A DNA stretch of 64,000 bases from Polynucleobacter sp. JS-Safj-400b-B2. Lineage in GTDB: Bacteria > Pseudomonadota > Gammaproteobacteria > Burkholderiales > Burkholderiaceae. This document shows, one piece after another, positions 34,956-45,685 of this stretch (the stretch's first letter is position 1; each line of letters starts with the position of its first letter). The stretch spans positions 62,001-126,000 of the forward strand of contig NZ_JACVPJ010000006.1 in NCBI RefSeq assembly GCF_018881975.1. Direction: 5' to 3'. The notes under the pieces are model-generated. The model was not told the DNA's origin, made no database searches, and saw nothing but the letters and a program-made list of their open reading frames with translations. A program made the translations under genes and the position numbers.

Positions 34956-35966
34956 TTAGGAGCTTAATGCGCCCGATAGTAATTTTGAGGTGATGTCTAC
35001 GATAGGGATGACTCGATCGTATGCCATGCGCGTTGGCCCAATGACCCCTAGAGTACCTACTATCTGACCATCTACGCTATATGGAGCACTGATCACGGCG
35101 AGATCTTCATAAGGCAATAAGTCGCTCTCGCCCCCAATAAAGATTTGAATACCATCTGCATGACTCGATACATCCAGTAATTGCATGAGTACGGATTTCT
35201 GCTCCAACATATCGAACATCTTGCGCAACTTATCTAAGTTAGAACTTAAATCTCCAACATTAAGTAAACGACGTTCGCCAGAGAGCACCATATCGCCACG
35301 ACCCATATCGTAATCAGTCACACCGGCGTGCAGAGCCAAGGTCATCAACCCAGAAATATCTGCACGCAAATTATCTAAATCGGATTTCAAATGCATGCGT
35401 ACTTGATCAAAACTTTTGCCAGCAAACTGAGCATTAATAAAGTTACCAGCTTCAATCAGTTGGCTCGGTGTGTAATCCTGAGTTGTAGGCAATATGCGAT
35501 TTTGTACATCACCCTCTGGGGTAACCATGATGAGCAAAATCTTGCCCTCACCCAAACGTAAAAACTCGATATGTTTAAAAACCTGGGCTCGCTTAGGCGT
35601 CATGACAACACCCGCAAAATGGGTCAAGTTTGACAAGATCTGCGCAGCAGAGTTGAGAACCCTTTGTGGAGAATCTGGCAAAAGGCCTTTTTCAACCTCT
35701 CGAGCAGCCATCGCCTCCAGGGGACGGACAGTCACCATGGTGTCTACAAATAAGCGATAACCCCGTGGGGTCGGTATACGGCCAGCAGAGGTATGAGGAC
35801 TGGTAACTAGGCCCATATCCTCCAAATCAGCCATAACATTACGGATAGTGGCCGCAGAAAGGTCTAAACCCGAGAATCTAGAGAGCGTGCGCGAGCCAAT
35901 AGGTTGACCCTCCTCGATGTAGCGCTCGATCAGGGTTTTTAGTAGTGCGCGGGAACGTTCATCCAT
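34956..35966 (-). CDS. hrcA: Heat-inducible transcription repressor HrcA
   Basis: Repressor that binds the CIRCE operator of groE-type heat-shock genes and is kept active by GroEL. The 336 residues show an N-terminal winged helix (about 1-70; [16 protein letters not shown] and [19 protein letters not shown]), a GAF-like middle and a C-terminal end ([26 protein letters not shown]). I found no CIRCE element (TTAGCACTC and its inverted partner) anywhere near it, so its targets, probably groESL, lie outside the window. It is divergent from nadK with 37 bases between start codons. Confidence 0.97.
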   Translation of the reverse strand: MDERSRALLKTLIERYIEEGQPIGSRTLSRFSGLDLSAATIRNVMADLEDMGLVTSPHTSAGRIPTPRGYRLFVDTMVTVRPLEAMAAREVEKGLLPDSPQRVLNSAAQILSNLTHFAGVVMTPKRAQVFKHIEFLRLGEGKILLIMVTPEGDVQNRILPTTQDYTPSQLIEAGNFINAQFAGKSFDQVRMHLKSDLDNLRADISGLMTLALHAGVTDYDMGRGDMVLSGERRLLNVGDLSSNLDKLRKMFDMLEQKSVLMQLLDVSSHADGIQIFIGGESDLLPYEDLAVISAPYSVDGQIVGTLGVIGPTRMAYDRVIPIVDITSKLLSGALSS

Positions 35967-36003
35967 GGTGGAAGGGATTTTATGCCTATGGTTTAATCGT
36001 TAT

Positions 36004-36909
36004 ATGTTAAGCCCATCCCCAAATTCCACCAAGAAGGCATTTAGCCGGGTTGCACTTGTCGGCAAATACCAGGCCGAAGGCATTGAGGAACACCTCAAAG
36101 ATCTGGCAAAACTCCTAAAGGACCTGGGTTGCGAGGTATTTCTGGAGGCAGCCACCGCCAAGCACGTTGGCTTAAAAGACTTTCTAACCGAAACGGCCGA
36201 GAATTTTGCTGGAGCAATTGATTTGGTAGTGGTTTTAGGGGGCGATGGAACGATGCTAGGGATCGGTCGTCAACTTGCAGGCAGCAATGTGCCACTGGTC
36301 GGCATCAATATGGGTCGTTTGGGTTATATGACAGATATTCCCATTCAGTCCGTTCAAGCGACCCTCCCCAAAATTATTGCCGGCGAATATGAAGCCGATA
36401 CGCGTACTTTGCTCGATGCAGTAGTTCTTCGCAGTGGCAAAGAAATTAATCGCGGATTAGCCCTTAATGACGTTGTCGTAAACCGCTCTGGAATTTCTGG
36501 AATGGTGGAGTTAGCAGTACATGTCAACGGTTCATTTATGTATAACCAACGATCTGATGGTTTGATCGTATCCACTCCTACCGGCTCAACAGCTTATGCG
36601 CTTTCAGCTGGTGGACCCATTTTGCATCCGCGCGTTGCTGGCATCTTACTGGCGCCAATTGCGCCACACTCCCTCTCCAATCGCCCAATAGTATTGCCTG
36701 AAGACTGCGTAACCATTATTGAAGTGGTGGATGGCCGAGAAGTCATAGTCAATTTTGATATGCAATCTCAAACCGACCTCCAAACAGGTGACAAGGTTGA
36801 AGTACGTCAATCTCAAAAAACAATCACCCTCCTGCATCCTCGCAGTCACAGCGACTACAAAACCTTACGCGAGAAACTGCACTGGAATGAGTATCCATCG
36901 ACATTCTGA
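36004..36909 (+). CDS. nadK: NAD kinase
   Basis: Phosphorylates NAD to NADP. The 301 residues contain the GGDGTMLGIGR motif with the catalytic Asp, the NMGRLGYMTDI block, and the conserved YNQRSDGLIVSTPTGSTAYALSAGGPI region in two parts. The start is taken at ATG 36004 (MLSPSPNS); an in-frame ATG at 35965 would overlap the hrcA start region and gives an unconserved leader. No good Shine-Dalgarno precedes 36004, so the exact start is uncertain. recN follows 26 bases later, the usual nadK-recN order. Confidence 0.96.
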   Translation: MLSPSPNSTKKAFSRVALVGKYQAEGIEEHLKDLAKLLKDLGCEVFLEAATAKHVGLKDFLTETAENFAGAIDLVVVLGGDGTMLGIGRQLAGSNVPLVGINMGRLGYMTDIPIQSVQATLPKIIAGEYEADTRTLLDAVVLRSGKEINRGLALNDVVVNRSGISGMVELAVHVNGSFMYNQRSDGLIVSTPTGSTAYALSAGGPILHPRVAGILLAPIAPHSLSNRPIVLPEDCVTIIEVVDGREVIVNFDMQSQTDLQTGDKVEVRQSQKTITLLHPRSHSDYKTLREKLHWNEYPSTF

Positions 36910-36935
36910 TGTCACGTTTTTTGCTACGCTAATAC

Positions 36936-38606
36936 ATGCTTCAGACTATCTCACTTCGTGACTTTGTCATTGTTGACCAGCTAGAGCTTGATTTCTCAAG
37001 CGGCTTTACTGTGCTTACTGGAGAAACCGGGGCTGGTAAATCGATTTTGCTTGATGCTCTTGGCCTAGTGCTAGGCGAGCGTGCCGATAGCAGCCAAATA
37101 CGTGAAGGCAGTAACCGCGCAGAAATTTCTGCACTCTTTCGTATAGAGCCTGAGTTAGTGCTATCTTTTAGTCAGTGGCTTGATGCCCAGGGGTTCCCAT
37201 TAGAGGATGATGACCAAAGCCTGTTACTCAAAAGAACAGTGGAAAGCAGCGGACGAAGTCGTGCCTTTATTAATGGCAGTGTTGCAACTTTGGCGCAATT
37301 GCGCGAAGCGGGTGATCAATTAGTAGATATTCATGGGCAGCATGCGCATCAACTTTTGTTAAAGGGTGGTGCTCAACGTGAGCTTTTAGATCGTCATGCT
37401 GGGTTACTACCACTCGCAGTTGAAGTGGCGCAGAACTTTAAAACCCTTACTGATTCTCGTCGTCGCCTAGAGCGAGCAGAAAATGCCGGTCAAGATGTTG
37501 AACGTGAGCGTGAGCGTCTTGCATGGCAACTAGAAGAACTGACTGAGCTTTCTCCACAAGAGGGTGAATGGACCAGCATACAAAGTGAGCATGCACGCTT
37601 AGCCAATGGTGCAAAGCTGATTGGTGGCTGCCAAGAAGCAATTGAAGTGTTAAGTGATGCCGATAACTCGCTTGAATCTTCATTATCGAAGGTATGCGCT
37701 AATGTAGGTGCGTTAGCAGAGCATGATCCAGCGCTAGTAGACATTAATGAAGCCTTAGAGTCGGCTAGCATTCAGCTTGATGAAGCTATTCATGGGCTTA
37801 ATCGTTACCTTCAAAAAATTGATTTAGATCCTACCCGGCTTGCCCAAATTGAAGAACGCATGCAAGCATTGCACAGTACGGCCCGAAAATACCGCTCTGA
37901 AGTAGACGAATTGCCAGCGTTATTACAAACTACTACTGAACGACTGGATGCTTTAACTGCATCGCAAAATATTGAAGCATTACGAGAGCAAGTAAAGCAA
38001 GAAGAGGCGGTCTATTTAAAGCTTGCAAAACAACTTTCACAAAAACGTCAAAAAGCTGCAACTGATCTCGGTAAATTAGTAAGCGATGCAATGCAAGATT
38101 TATCTATGGCTGGTGGTCGCCTAGAGATTGCCCTCACCCCCCTTAATGATGGTGGATCGCATGGTCTAGAGCAAATTGAATTCCTCGTTGCAGGTCATGC
38201 CGGCAGTACCCCACGCTCGCTCGCAAAAGTAGCTTCTGGTGGTGAGTTAGCACGTATTAGCCTAGCAATCAGTGTAATCACTAGTAAAGCATCATTTACA
38301 CCGACACTAATATTTGATGAAGTTGATGCAGGTATTGGTGGCGCAGTGGCGGAAACAGTTGGCAAGCTCTTGCATCAACTAGGTCAATCCCACCAAATTC
38401 TGTGCGTAACTCATTTACCGCAGGTTGCCGCACAAGGTAACCATCACCTCAAAGTCAGCAAATCCCAATCCGGTGAGAAGACAGTATCGCAAGTTCAGAT
38501 CCTAGGCAGGGGTGAGCGTGTTGAGGAAGTAGCGCGTATGCTTGGTGGCGCTACTATTACCGACACTACGCGCCGTCATGCCCGTGAGCTGCTAGAACAA
38601 AACTAG
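36936..38606 (+). CDS. recN: DNA repair protein RecN
   Basis: SMC-like ATPase used in recombinational repair of double-strand breaks. The 556 residues have an N-terminal Walker A (GETGAGKS, 29-36), a GQHAHQLLL Q-loop-like block, two long coiled regions (about 150-370) and the C-terminal ABC signature VASGGELARISLAI with Walker B LIFDEVDAGIGG and the His-switch CVTHLPQVAA. Full length and intact. It is paired with nadK upstream and convergent with glnE; no LexA-type box was recognised near its start. Confidence 0.97.
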   Translation: MLQTISLRDFVIVDQLELDFSSGFTVLTGETGAGKSILLDALGLVLGERADSSQIREGSNRAEISALFRIEPELVLSFSQWLDAQGFPLEDDDQSLLLKRTVESSGRSRAFINGSVATLAQLREAGDQLVDIHGQHAHQLLLKGGAQRELLDRHAGLLPLAVEVAQNFKTLTDSRRRLERAENAGQDVERERERLAWQLEELTELSPQEGEWTSIQSEHARLANGAKLIGGCQEAIEVLSDADNSLESSLSKVCANVGALAEHDPALVDINEALESASIQLDEAIHGLNRYLQKIDLDPTRLAQIEERMQALHSTARKYRSEVDELPALLQTTTERLDALTASQNIEALREQVKQEEAVYLKLAKQLSQKRQKAATDLGKLVSDAMQDLSMAGGRLEIALTPLNDGGSHGLEQIEFLVAGHAGSTPRSLAKVASGGELARISLAISVITSKASFTPTLIFDEVDAGIGGAVAETVGKLLHQLGQSHQILCVTHLPQVAAQGNHHLKVSKSQSGEKTVSQVQILGRGERVEEVARMLGGATITDTTRRHARELLEQN

Positions 38607-38619
38607 TACTCATCTCCCT

Positions 38620-41442
38620 CTAACTGAGATTAGAAGGCGCCTTAAATATCTCCAACCATAGTGCTTGCACTACACCTCTTGCCGCAATAAGCTCAACCTC
38701 ATCCACTAGATTGATACGGGTCTTTTCTGCGCCATCTAAACGCAAACGATGTTGACGGGCTCTTAAGAGGCGGTAAGCATCTCCTACAGATTGCGCAGCC
38801 TCATGAGTAATTAAGCCAACATCACCAGCAATACGCAACAAGGCAATATTGCCCAGATTACCGATGAGTTGGGGATACTGACGAGCATATCCCAGCACTA
38901 AAAACTGTACTATAAATTCAATATCAACCATGCCACCGTCATCATGCTTTAAGTCAAACTCAACATTAGCATTGGGGTGGCCCGCATGCACCTTACGACG
39001 CATTTCTAGAATCTCAAGTCGCAACTGATCAATATCTCTGTGCTGGCTTAATACCTCTGAGCGTACAGAATCGAAAAATACCCCCACCTTTGGACTACCA
39101 GCGGAGAAGCGCGCGCGAGTTAGGGCTTGATGCTCCCAAACCCAGGCAGTGTTATCACCTTCACGCAGTTGATACCTCCTAAAGGCCTCGGCGTTAGTTA
39201 CCAAGAATCCAGCGGAGCCATTTGGACGAAGACGGGTATCAATTTCGAATAAGCTTCCCGTTGAGGTAAATGCTGTGAGCCAATTAATCATCCGCTTTGC
39301 TAAAAGCGCATAAATTTCTTGCGCCGCATAGTCTGATTCGCCTGCCTGATATAAAAATACAATGTCCAAGTCAGAGGCATAGCCCAACTCCTTACCTCCC
39401 AGCTTGCCATAAGAAATCACCGCAAATGGAGGATTGACATCAAGGGGTAAGTCAAACTTTTTAACTACGCTCGGCCATGCGCGCTCAAAGGTTGTCTGTA
39501 AGATTAAATCTGCTAAGGCAGAAAGATGATCGCTCACACGCTCTACCGGTAAGGCTTGCTGTACACCAATACCCAGATCAGCTAATAGTGTAATAAAAGT
39601 TTCATTGTGATGAGTGACTCGCAAAATATCCATGGCCTGCTCCGAACCATCCCCCTCGGCCATTACGTCATCAAGCCGCATATTGAGATTGAGGCGTACC
39701 TCTGTCCAATATTTTTCTGGATCTTCGATTAATGCTCTTTCCGATTGAGCGTTTAATAAGTGATCCAATAAGTGGGGGTGACGCGTTAGATATTGAGCAC
39801 CCCACTGAGAGGCTTTCAGTAAGTCCAAAACATTAGATAGAGCCTTGGGATACTCAGCCAAAATAGAAAGATATGCACTACGCCTGGCGATTGCTTCTAG
39901 CAAGTCAAAAAAGCGTAATAGCGTTTTATCGACATACTCTGGAGAAGAGCTTTCACTATACAAACTCTCTGCCGCCTTGCACATTAAATTATCAAAAATT
40001 AAGCGGCTTTTTTGTGGCAATAGTTTTTGTTTAGGGCTATCAATCCATGCTTGCCAGCGAATATATGAATTAGGAAATCGAGTTTGGTCTGGCGCCCAGT
40101 CACGAGATAAGGGAGCAATCTCGAGACGCGTACTATCGTCTAGTAAAAATGCTTTTTCAAATAACTGAGCAACATTATTTTGATGCCGCTCTAATTCCAC
40201 CATAAAAACCTCAGCTTGGGCGTGTTGATCCTGCATCGAAATCGCTAAACGTGAGCGCGCCTCTTCATCCTCTGGCAGATAGTGTGTTTGCTGATCATCC
40301 CAAACCTGAATACGATGCTCTAAGCGCCGTAAATATGCATAAGCTGCCTGCAAGGATTCCACCTCGTGAGCGGGCAAGATGCTGCACTGCTTAATCAACT
40401 CTAAGACCTCTAAACTTGGTCGCACTCTAAAGCGAGGGTCTGTGCCACCTCGCATCAGTTGGAACATTTGTGCCAGAAACTCAATCTCACGAATTCCACC
40501 ACGCCCCAATTTAATATCTCTTGAGCGCCCCAGATGACCCGAGGATCGCTTCTCCGCTTCCGCCTGAATCTGAGCATGTAAATCACGGATAGAAGCAATC
40601 ACACCATAGTCTAAATGGCGGCGATATACAAAAGGACGAATCAGTTGGTCAAGCTCTTTTTGACAGAGGATGAAATCTGGAGACTCTGGAAGGGGTGTAA
40701 TTAATCTACCTTTAATCCAGGCATATCGCTCCCACTCCCTGCCCTGCACCAATAAATATTCTTCCAACATATCTAGGCTGCATACCAAGGGCCCCGAATC
40801 ACCATTGGGACGAAGACGCATATCAACCCTAAATACAAATCCATTAGCGTCATGCTCGGCAAGCAACTTAATTAAACGCTTGCCCATCCGAGTAAACCAC
40901 TCGTGATTAGATAAGCTCTTAGGGCCGCCAGAAGTCTCACCCTCATGCTCATAAAGAAAAATCAAATCAATATCGGATGAGAGGTTTAACTCAAGACCAC
41001 CTAATTTACCCATTCCAACAACCATCAGGGGCATCTCAGATTGTGTTGAGTCACTCCAAGGCAGGCCAAAGCGAATCTTGAGATCCTCACGAATAAAGGC
41101 AATCGAAGCAGAAACCGCTAACTCAGCAAAATGGCTTAGCGCATGCGTAACCTCTTGAAGGTCAGCAAATCCATTGAGATCCCGAAATGCTACCCAAAGC
41201 ATTAAACGCTGCCTAGCTAAGCGTAAATTAGACATCCACACCGCCTCATCCTGCTCAACAGCCTGACTGTCGAGGCAGCAGTCTTGCAGCAAATCCTTAA
41301 TGCCCTGAATATCGACTGTTTTCTGCCCTTGAATACGTAGCCATTCAAGCCATTCGGGGTGAGCACTTAACCAGCGTCGCGCATAAGTCGAGTGCTGCTT
41401 TAAAAAATCAATTTGTCGGGAAAAATCATCCATTCCCCCCAT
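38620..41442 (-). CDS. glnE: Bifunctional glutamine synthetase adenylyltransferase/adenylyl-removing enzyme
   Basis: Controls glutamine synthetase by adding or removing AMP in response to PII and glutamine. The 940 residues carry two nucleotidyltransferase domains, each with the G-KLGG-L---SD-D signature: MGKLGGLELNLSSDIDLIF in the N-terminal adenylyl-removing half and YGKLGGKELGYASDLDIVF in the C-terminal adenylyltransferase half. Length matches E. coli GlnE (946). An in-frame ATG three codons later (41433) is an equally plausible start. It is convergent with recN and divergent from yhdP, with 69 bases between starts. Confidence 0.96.
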   Translation of the reverse strand: MGGMDDFSRQIDFLKQHSTYARRWLSAHPEWLEWLRIQGQKTVDIQGIKDLLQDCCLDSQAVEQDEAVWMSNLRLARQRLMLWVAFRDLNGFADLQEVTHALSHFAELAVSASIAFIREDLKIRFGLPWSDSTQSEMPLMVVGMGKLGGLELNLSSDIDLIFLYEHEGETSGGPKSLSNHEWFTRMGKRLIKLLAEHDANGFVFRVDMRLRPNGDSGPLVCSLDMLEEYLLVQGREWERYAWIKGRLITPLPESPDFILCQKELDQLIRPFVYRRHLDYGVIASIRDLHAQIQAEAEKRSSGHLGRSRDIKLGRGGIREIEFLAQMFQLMRGGTDPRFRVRPSLEVLELIKQCSILPAHEVESLQAAYAYLRRLEHRIQVWDDQQTHYLPEDEEARSRLAISMQDQHAQAEVFMVELERHQNNVAQLFEKAFLLDDSTRLEIAPLSRDWAPDQTRFPNSYIRWQAWIDSPKQKLLPQKSRLIFDNLMCKAAESLYSESSSPEYVDKTLLRFFDLLEAIARRSAYLSILAEYPKALSNVLDLLKASQWGAQYLTRHPHLLDHLLNAQSERALIEDPEKYWTEVRLNLNMRLDDVMAEGDGSEQAMDILRVTHHNETFITLLADLGIGVQQALPVERVSDHLSALADLILQTTFERAWPSVVKKFDLPLDVNPPFAVISYGKLGGKELGYASDLDIVFLYQAGESDYAAQEIYALLAKRMINWLTAFTSTGSLFEIDTRLRPNGSAGFLVTNAEAFRRYQLREGDNTAWVWEHQALTRARFSAGSPKVGVFFDSVRSEVLSQHRDIDQLRLEILEMRRKVHAGHPNANVEFDLKHDDGGMVDIEFIVQFLVLGYARQYPQLIGNLGNIALLRIAGDVGLITHEAAQSVGDAYRLLRARQHRLRLDGAEKTRINLVDEVELIAARGVVQALWLEIFKAPSNLS

Positions 41443-41511
41443 CTTAATCCGACCCCGATATCCAAGCCAGAAGCTTGGCGATCATGGCATGCCTGAAGGA
41501 TAATAGGGGCC

Positions 41512-44500
41512 ATGCTGCAAAATCTCATCCCACCTCGCCTCAAGAGCGTGCTCGCCAAACGTCCTCAAGGTTCGAGTGGGGCTTGGCGTAAGCGTGCCCT
41601 GATTTTGGCTGGCCTTGTCTTAGCGCTTCTTGTCATCGGGCATGTAGGAGTGCGCTTTATTCTTTGGCCGCAAATTGAAAAATCTAAATCGTCAGTTGAA
41701 AAACTGATTAGCGCTCGAATTGGCACTGAAGTTTCGATGGATAGTCTTCAGGTTTCATGGACTGGGATTAGACCCAATTTTGAAATACAGGGCTTGCGCT
41801 TTAATAGTCCCGATAAATCACAACCACTCTTATTTGTTCAAAAAATTAACGGGCAACTCAGTTGGGCAACTTTTTATCACCTTGCGCCATTTTTTCATGA
41901 AATCAATATTATAAATGCTGAGATATATGCACAACGCAATAAGAAAGGCATCATTACTGTTGCAGGCATTTCAGTAGATGGAAATTCCAGTAACTACTCT
42001 GCAGAGAATTGGCTATTTGCTCAAAATGAAATTCGCATTAGTAATGTCAAACTATTTTGGGATGATCAGCTCCAGAAGAAATCAATCACGACAATAGACA
42101 TTCAAAGCCTTTCTCTGAGCAACGGCATTCGCAGCCATCAAGGCTCTTTGAGCGCCGCTACACCATGGACCAAAGGCCCGCTCACGGTTGACATTGACTT
42201 AGTACATCATATCGGTGGCCAAGCCGGCAATTGGCGCGACTGGATTGGAAATATTTCCTGGAACTTAAATGATCTACAGCTTAGTCAAATAGCTAGCGAC
42301 TTCTCTCTGCCACTGAATGCACTTGAGGGAATCCTTACTTCCAATGGAAAGCTAAAAATTGATAATGGCAAGCCTGATGGTGGGGAAATTTATTTAGCCG
42401 CAGATAACTTAATTATTCAACTATCCAAAGATGAAGATGCTATTGCGCTTGGAAGATTAGAAACCGGCCTCATTCAAGAAACTGACAGCGGAATGATAGC
42501 CGTTACTACGAAAAATTTTGCCTGGCGCGATAGTGATAGCCCCAAATCATCTCCACTAGAAAATTTAAGTCCAATGACATTCCGCTGGAGACCGCCAGCC
42601 GGAGGTGGGGAAATTAAAGAGTTTGGATTTTCATCGCCCAAGATATTGGTTGAAGATATTGCGTTGTTTGCTCTCAACCTTCCACTATCTAAAAAAGTTC
42701 ATCAATGGATCAAGGCCTCGAAAGCAGATGGAGAACTACAAGATTTGGATATCAATTGGTCAGAAAGCAAATCGCCTTTGTCGGCCCTTAAGATTCCAGG
42801 TGGCTGGTTTAAATCTAATAAGCTCGACTTTACCGTAAGCGGCAAACTGATCGACTTAAGCTTTGTTGGCATCAACAAATCAATGCCGTCTGTATCAAAA
42901 CTTTCAGGCTTTTTGACTGCAGATCAGAACAAGGGAAGCTTCTCGATCAAATCCAACAATTTGGAGCTTGAAGTAAATGACTTATTGGTTAACCCCAAAA
43001 TCAATTTAGATCAAGCCAACGGTCAAATCTCCTGGTCAAAGCAAAAAGGGAATTGGGTTATTAATGCAAAGCAGTTGGCGCTTAGCAATCCCGAAATCTC
43101 AACAACACTCAATCTAAATTACGTTGTTGGCGATACCAAAAAGCCAGACTACATGACTCTAGATATGGACTTTGCACAAGCCAACCTCAAAACAGTCTCT
43201 CGTTATTTACCGATTGGCATGAGTAGCGACGTCAAGACCTACTTAAGCAAAGCCTTCGATGCCGGAGTTATTCAAAAAGGGAGCCTCCATATTCAAGGCG
43301 ATCCAAATGAAGTGCCATTCCCTAAATTGGGCGCAGGAGAGTTCACCCTCAACCTACCCATCACAGGCGCAACCTTCAGCCCCGTACCGACCTTAACGCC
43401 AGCGCAAGGAGTTTGGTCCCCTGTAAATCAGGTCAATGGCGTCCTTAAGATGCAGAATGCCAACTTTACAGTGGATATCAATCAGGCAAGCTACAAACAA
43501 GTTGCTCTGAATAAATTTCATGCAGAAATTCCGAGCGTTAGTGCAAAGCAGTTACTCCTAACTGTTAATGGAGAGGCACAAGGCGATGCTCAACAACTCT
43601 TAGAGTATTTATTTTTATCTCCCGTTGGCAAAAAACAGGCCGATCTTGAGAAGAATCTGAAGATAACAGGGCCTATCAACCTCAACTTGGGTTTGCAGAT
43701 TCCGCTGTCAGGCAATGGAGATACCAACACTGATATTCAATTAAGTTTTCCTGGCAATAGAATTCAATGGGCTGACTTGCCGCCTTTTGAGAACCTCAAA
43801 GGAAAGATGCGAATTACCGAAGTCAATCCAGAATTTGAAAACATTACCGCTAATTTCCTTGGCGGCGCCATCAAAATTTCAAGCGTTGGATCTAACCAAG
43901 GCAATCCGAGCTACAGTATCTCAGGAGATATTGCAGCCAGTTTTGTTAAGAACTACTTTGCAAAAGATACTGATGAACAAGTATTTCCGATAATGCAGGC
44001 AATGAGCGGTGCGGCTAAATATGACGGCACCATTAGCTTTAACAAAGGTAATAGCGATACCAATCTCAAGATTGATATGCGTGACTGGGGTAGCTCTGCT
44101 CCTGCACCCGTCAAAAAACAGATTGGGACTGCATTGTCAGGCCAGCTGAATATCAAAACTCTTGCAAAAACCAAAACCAGTTCAAGCCGTCTCTCTTGGG
44201 ATGGAAAGATTGGTGATGCCTACTTTCTTCAAGGCGAAACAGCAAGCGATGAAATTCTTCGTCATGCAGTTGGAATTGGAACTCCCGCCATCCCTCCTCA
44301 ACAAGGTTTTCAACTCAACCTAGTAAGCAACGAACTCAACTTAGATATTTGGCAAGAATTTTTGAGCCAGTCAAATAAAAACAAATCTGCACACGGTTCT
44401 TCCTCAAGGGATAGCAACAGCATTCAAGTTTCAGCGCAGGTCAAGCAATTAACCTTGTTTGACCGCACTTGGCAGGACTTAAACCTGGCGGCAACCAACA

Positions 44501-45675
44501 AAAATTCTGCTTGGCAACTACGCTTAAGAGGCTCCCCGCAGATTGTTGGCAATCTTCAATACCAACCTGGTAATCAATCTCAGGCAGACCTTATCAGCGG
44601 ACGACTTATGCGCCTCAAAGTTCCTGAGATGGTCGTTACCCCAGCACCCCTGCCGACAAAACAGGCTCAAAAAACCCCTACTCTTAAAAATGCGCTTGAG
44701 CCTGGCTCTATACCTAATCTTGATTTAACCATTGATGACTTTGAGTGGAATAAAGCACAGCTTGGGCAACTAAAAATTAAAACCAACACTAGCGGCAATG
44801 CTCTCAACATTGATTCCATTCAATTTAGCAACCCACAAGGTAGCTCAAAGATCACGGGTCGTTGGGTTGGCAGCACCTCTAATTCCTTAACCCATACAAA
44901 CTTAAATGTTGATCTGGATATTAAAGATGCTGGTCAAATTATTGGGCATTGGACCAACCAGAAATCAGTAGAGGGTGGGCAAGGTAAATTAATCGTTAAT
45001 GCCGATTGGGACGGATCTCCGTTTAGCCCTAAATACGACACCCTTGCAGGCAAGGTAAATCTCAATCTAGAAAAAGGTCGTCTCTTAGAAGTGAATAGTG
45101 GTGGCGCAAAACTGCTCGATGTTCTGAGCTTACAAAGCTTATTTAGATTTGCCACGCTTGACCTCAAAGGAAGCCTAGGGGATATTGTTACCAAAGGCAC
45201 GCCATTCAATACCATTGATGCCGCTTTTGAAATGAATGCAGGGGTAGCTCAGGCTAAGCAATTCACGATGGGTCTAGATCAAGCAAGGGTTGCTATGTCT
45301 GGCCAAATTAATATTCCTCAACAGACACAAGATTTGCGGGTCACTATTTTCCCGACGATTGATGCTACAGCGGGCTCTTTAGCTGCATTTGCCATTAACC
45401 CCATCCTGGGGCTTGGTGCATTGGTTGGGCAGTACTTAATTACCAGTCAAATAAATCGCAATTTTCAGTCTGATTATTTGATTCAAGGATCTTGGGATAA
45501 TCCAGAGGTGATCCCCCTTGATCAAAAGGGTCAGCCAATCGATAGCAAAGTAATTGATACGATTCGCAGCAAGGATTTACTAAAGGAGCAAACCAAACCA
45601 AGCATTAATAGCACGAGCCCACAAAGTAATCCGAATAATTCAAGTGGCCCTATTAAAACCCCTAGCGAACTCTAA
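41512..45675 (+). CDS. yhdP: YhdP family AsmA-like protein
   Basis: A 1387-residue inner-membrane-anchored, largely periplasmic protein of the YhdP/DUF3971 AsmA-like family, implicated in E. coli in moving phospholipids from inner to outer membrane. A single N-terminal membrane helix (about 28-50, ALILAGLVLALLVIGHVGVR) follows a basic stretch; the rest is beta-rich repeats expected to form a long groove. The family region ADLKTVSRYLP-like NLKTVSRYLPIGMSSDVKTY is at about 556-575, and the C-terminus has the AsmA-type end INPILGLGALVGQYLITS then a Pro/Ser/Asn-rich tail. Somewhat longer than E. coli YhdP (1266). It starts the run yhdP-amidase-tldD, conserved in related genera. Confidence 0.92.
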   Translation: MLQNLIPPRLKSVLAKRPQGSSGAWRKRALILAGLVLALLVIGHVGVRFILWPQIEKSKSSVEKLISARIGTEVSMDSLQVSWTGIRPNFEIQGLRFNSPDKSQPLLFVQKINGQLSWATFYHLAPFFHEINIINAEIYAQRNKKGIITVAGISVDGNSSNYSAENWLFAQNEIRISNVKLFWDDQLQKKSITTIDIQSLSLSNGIRSHQGSLSAATPWTKGPLTVDIDLVHHIGGQAGNWRDWIGNISWNLNDLQLSQIASDFSLPLNALEGILTSNGKLKIDNGKPDGGEIYLAADNLIIQLSKDEDAIALGRLETGLIQETDSGMIAVTTKNFAWRDSDSPKSSPLENLSPMTFRWRPPAGGGEIKEFGFSSPKILVEDIALFALNLPLSKKVHQWIKASKADGELQDLDINWSESKSPLSALKIPGGWFKSNKLDFTVSGKLIDLSFVGINKSMPSVSKLSGFLTADQNKGSFSIKSNNLELEVNDLLVNPKINLDQANGQISWSKQKGNWVINAKQLALSNPEISTTLNLNYVVGDTKKPDYMTLDMDFAQANLKTVSRYLPIGMSSDVKTYLSKAFDAGVIQKGSLHIQGDPNEVPFPKLGAGEFTLNLPITGATFSPVPTLTPAQGVWSPVNQVNGVLKMQNANFTVDINQASYKQVALNKFHAEIPSVSAKQLLLTVNGEAQGDAQQLLEYLFLSPVGKKQADLEKNLKITGPINLNLGLQIPLSGNGDTNTDIQLSFPGNRIQWADLPPFENLKGKMRITEVNPEFENITANFLGGAIKISSVGSNQGNPSYSISGDIAASFVKNYFAKDTDEQVFPIMQAMSGAAKYDGTISFNKGNSDTNLKIDMRDWGSSAPAPVKKQIGTALSGQLNIKTLAKTKTSSSRLSWDGKIGDAYFLQGETASDEILRHAVGIGTPAIPPQQGFQLNLVSNELNLDIWQEFLSQSNKNKSAHGSSSRDSNSIQVSAQVKQLTLFDRTWQDLNLAATNKNSAWQLRLRGSPQIVGNLQYQPGNQSQADLISGRLMRLKVPEMVVTPAPLPTKQAQKTPTLKNALEPGSIPNLDLTIDDFEWNKAQLGQLKIKTNTSGNALNIDSIQFSNPQGSSKITGRWVGSTSNSLTHTNLNVDLDIKDAGQIIGHWTNQKSVEGGQGKLIVNADWDGSPFSPKYDTLAGKVNLNLEKGRLLEVNSGGAKLLDVLSLQSLFRFATLDLKGSLGDIVTKGTPFNTIDAAFEMNAGVAQAKQFTMGLDQARVAMSGQINIPQQTQDLRVTIFPTIDATAGSLAAFAINPILGLGALVGQYLITSQINRNFQSDYLIQGSWDNPEVIPLDQKGQPIDSKVIDTIRSKDLLKEQTKPSINSTSPQSNPNNSSGPIKTPSEL

Positions 45676-45685
45676 CGAATACAGT

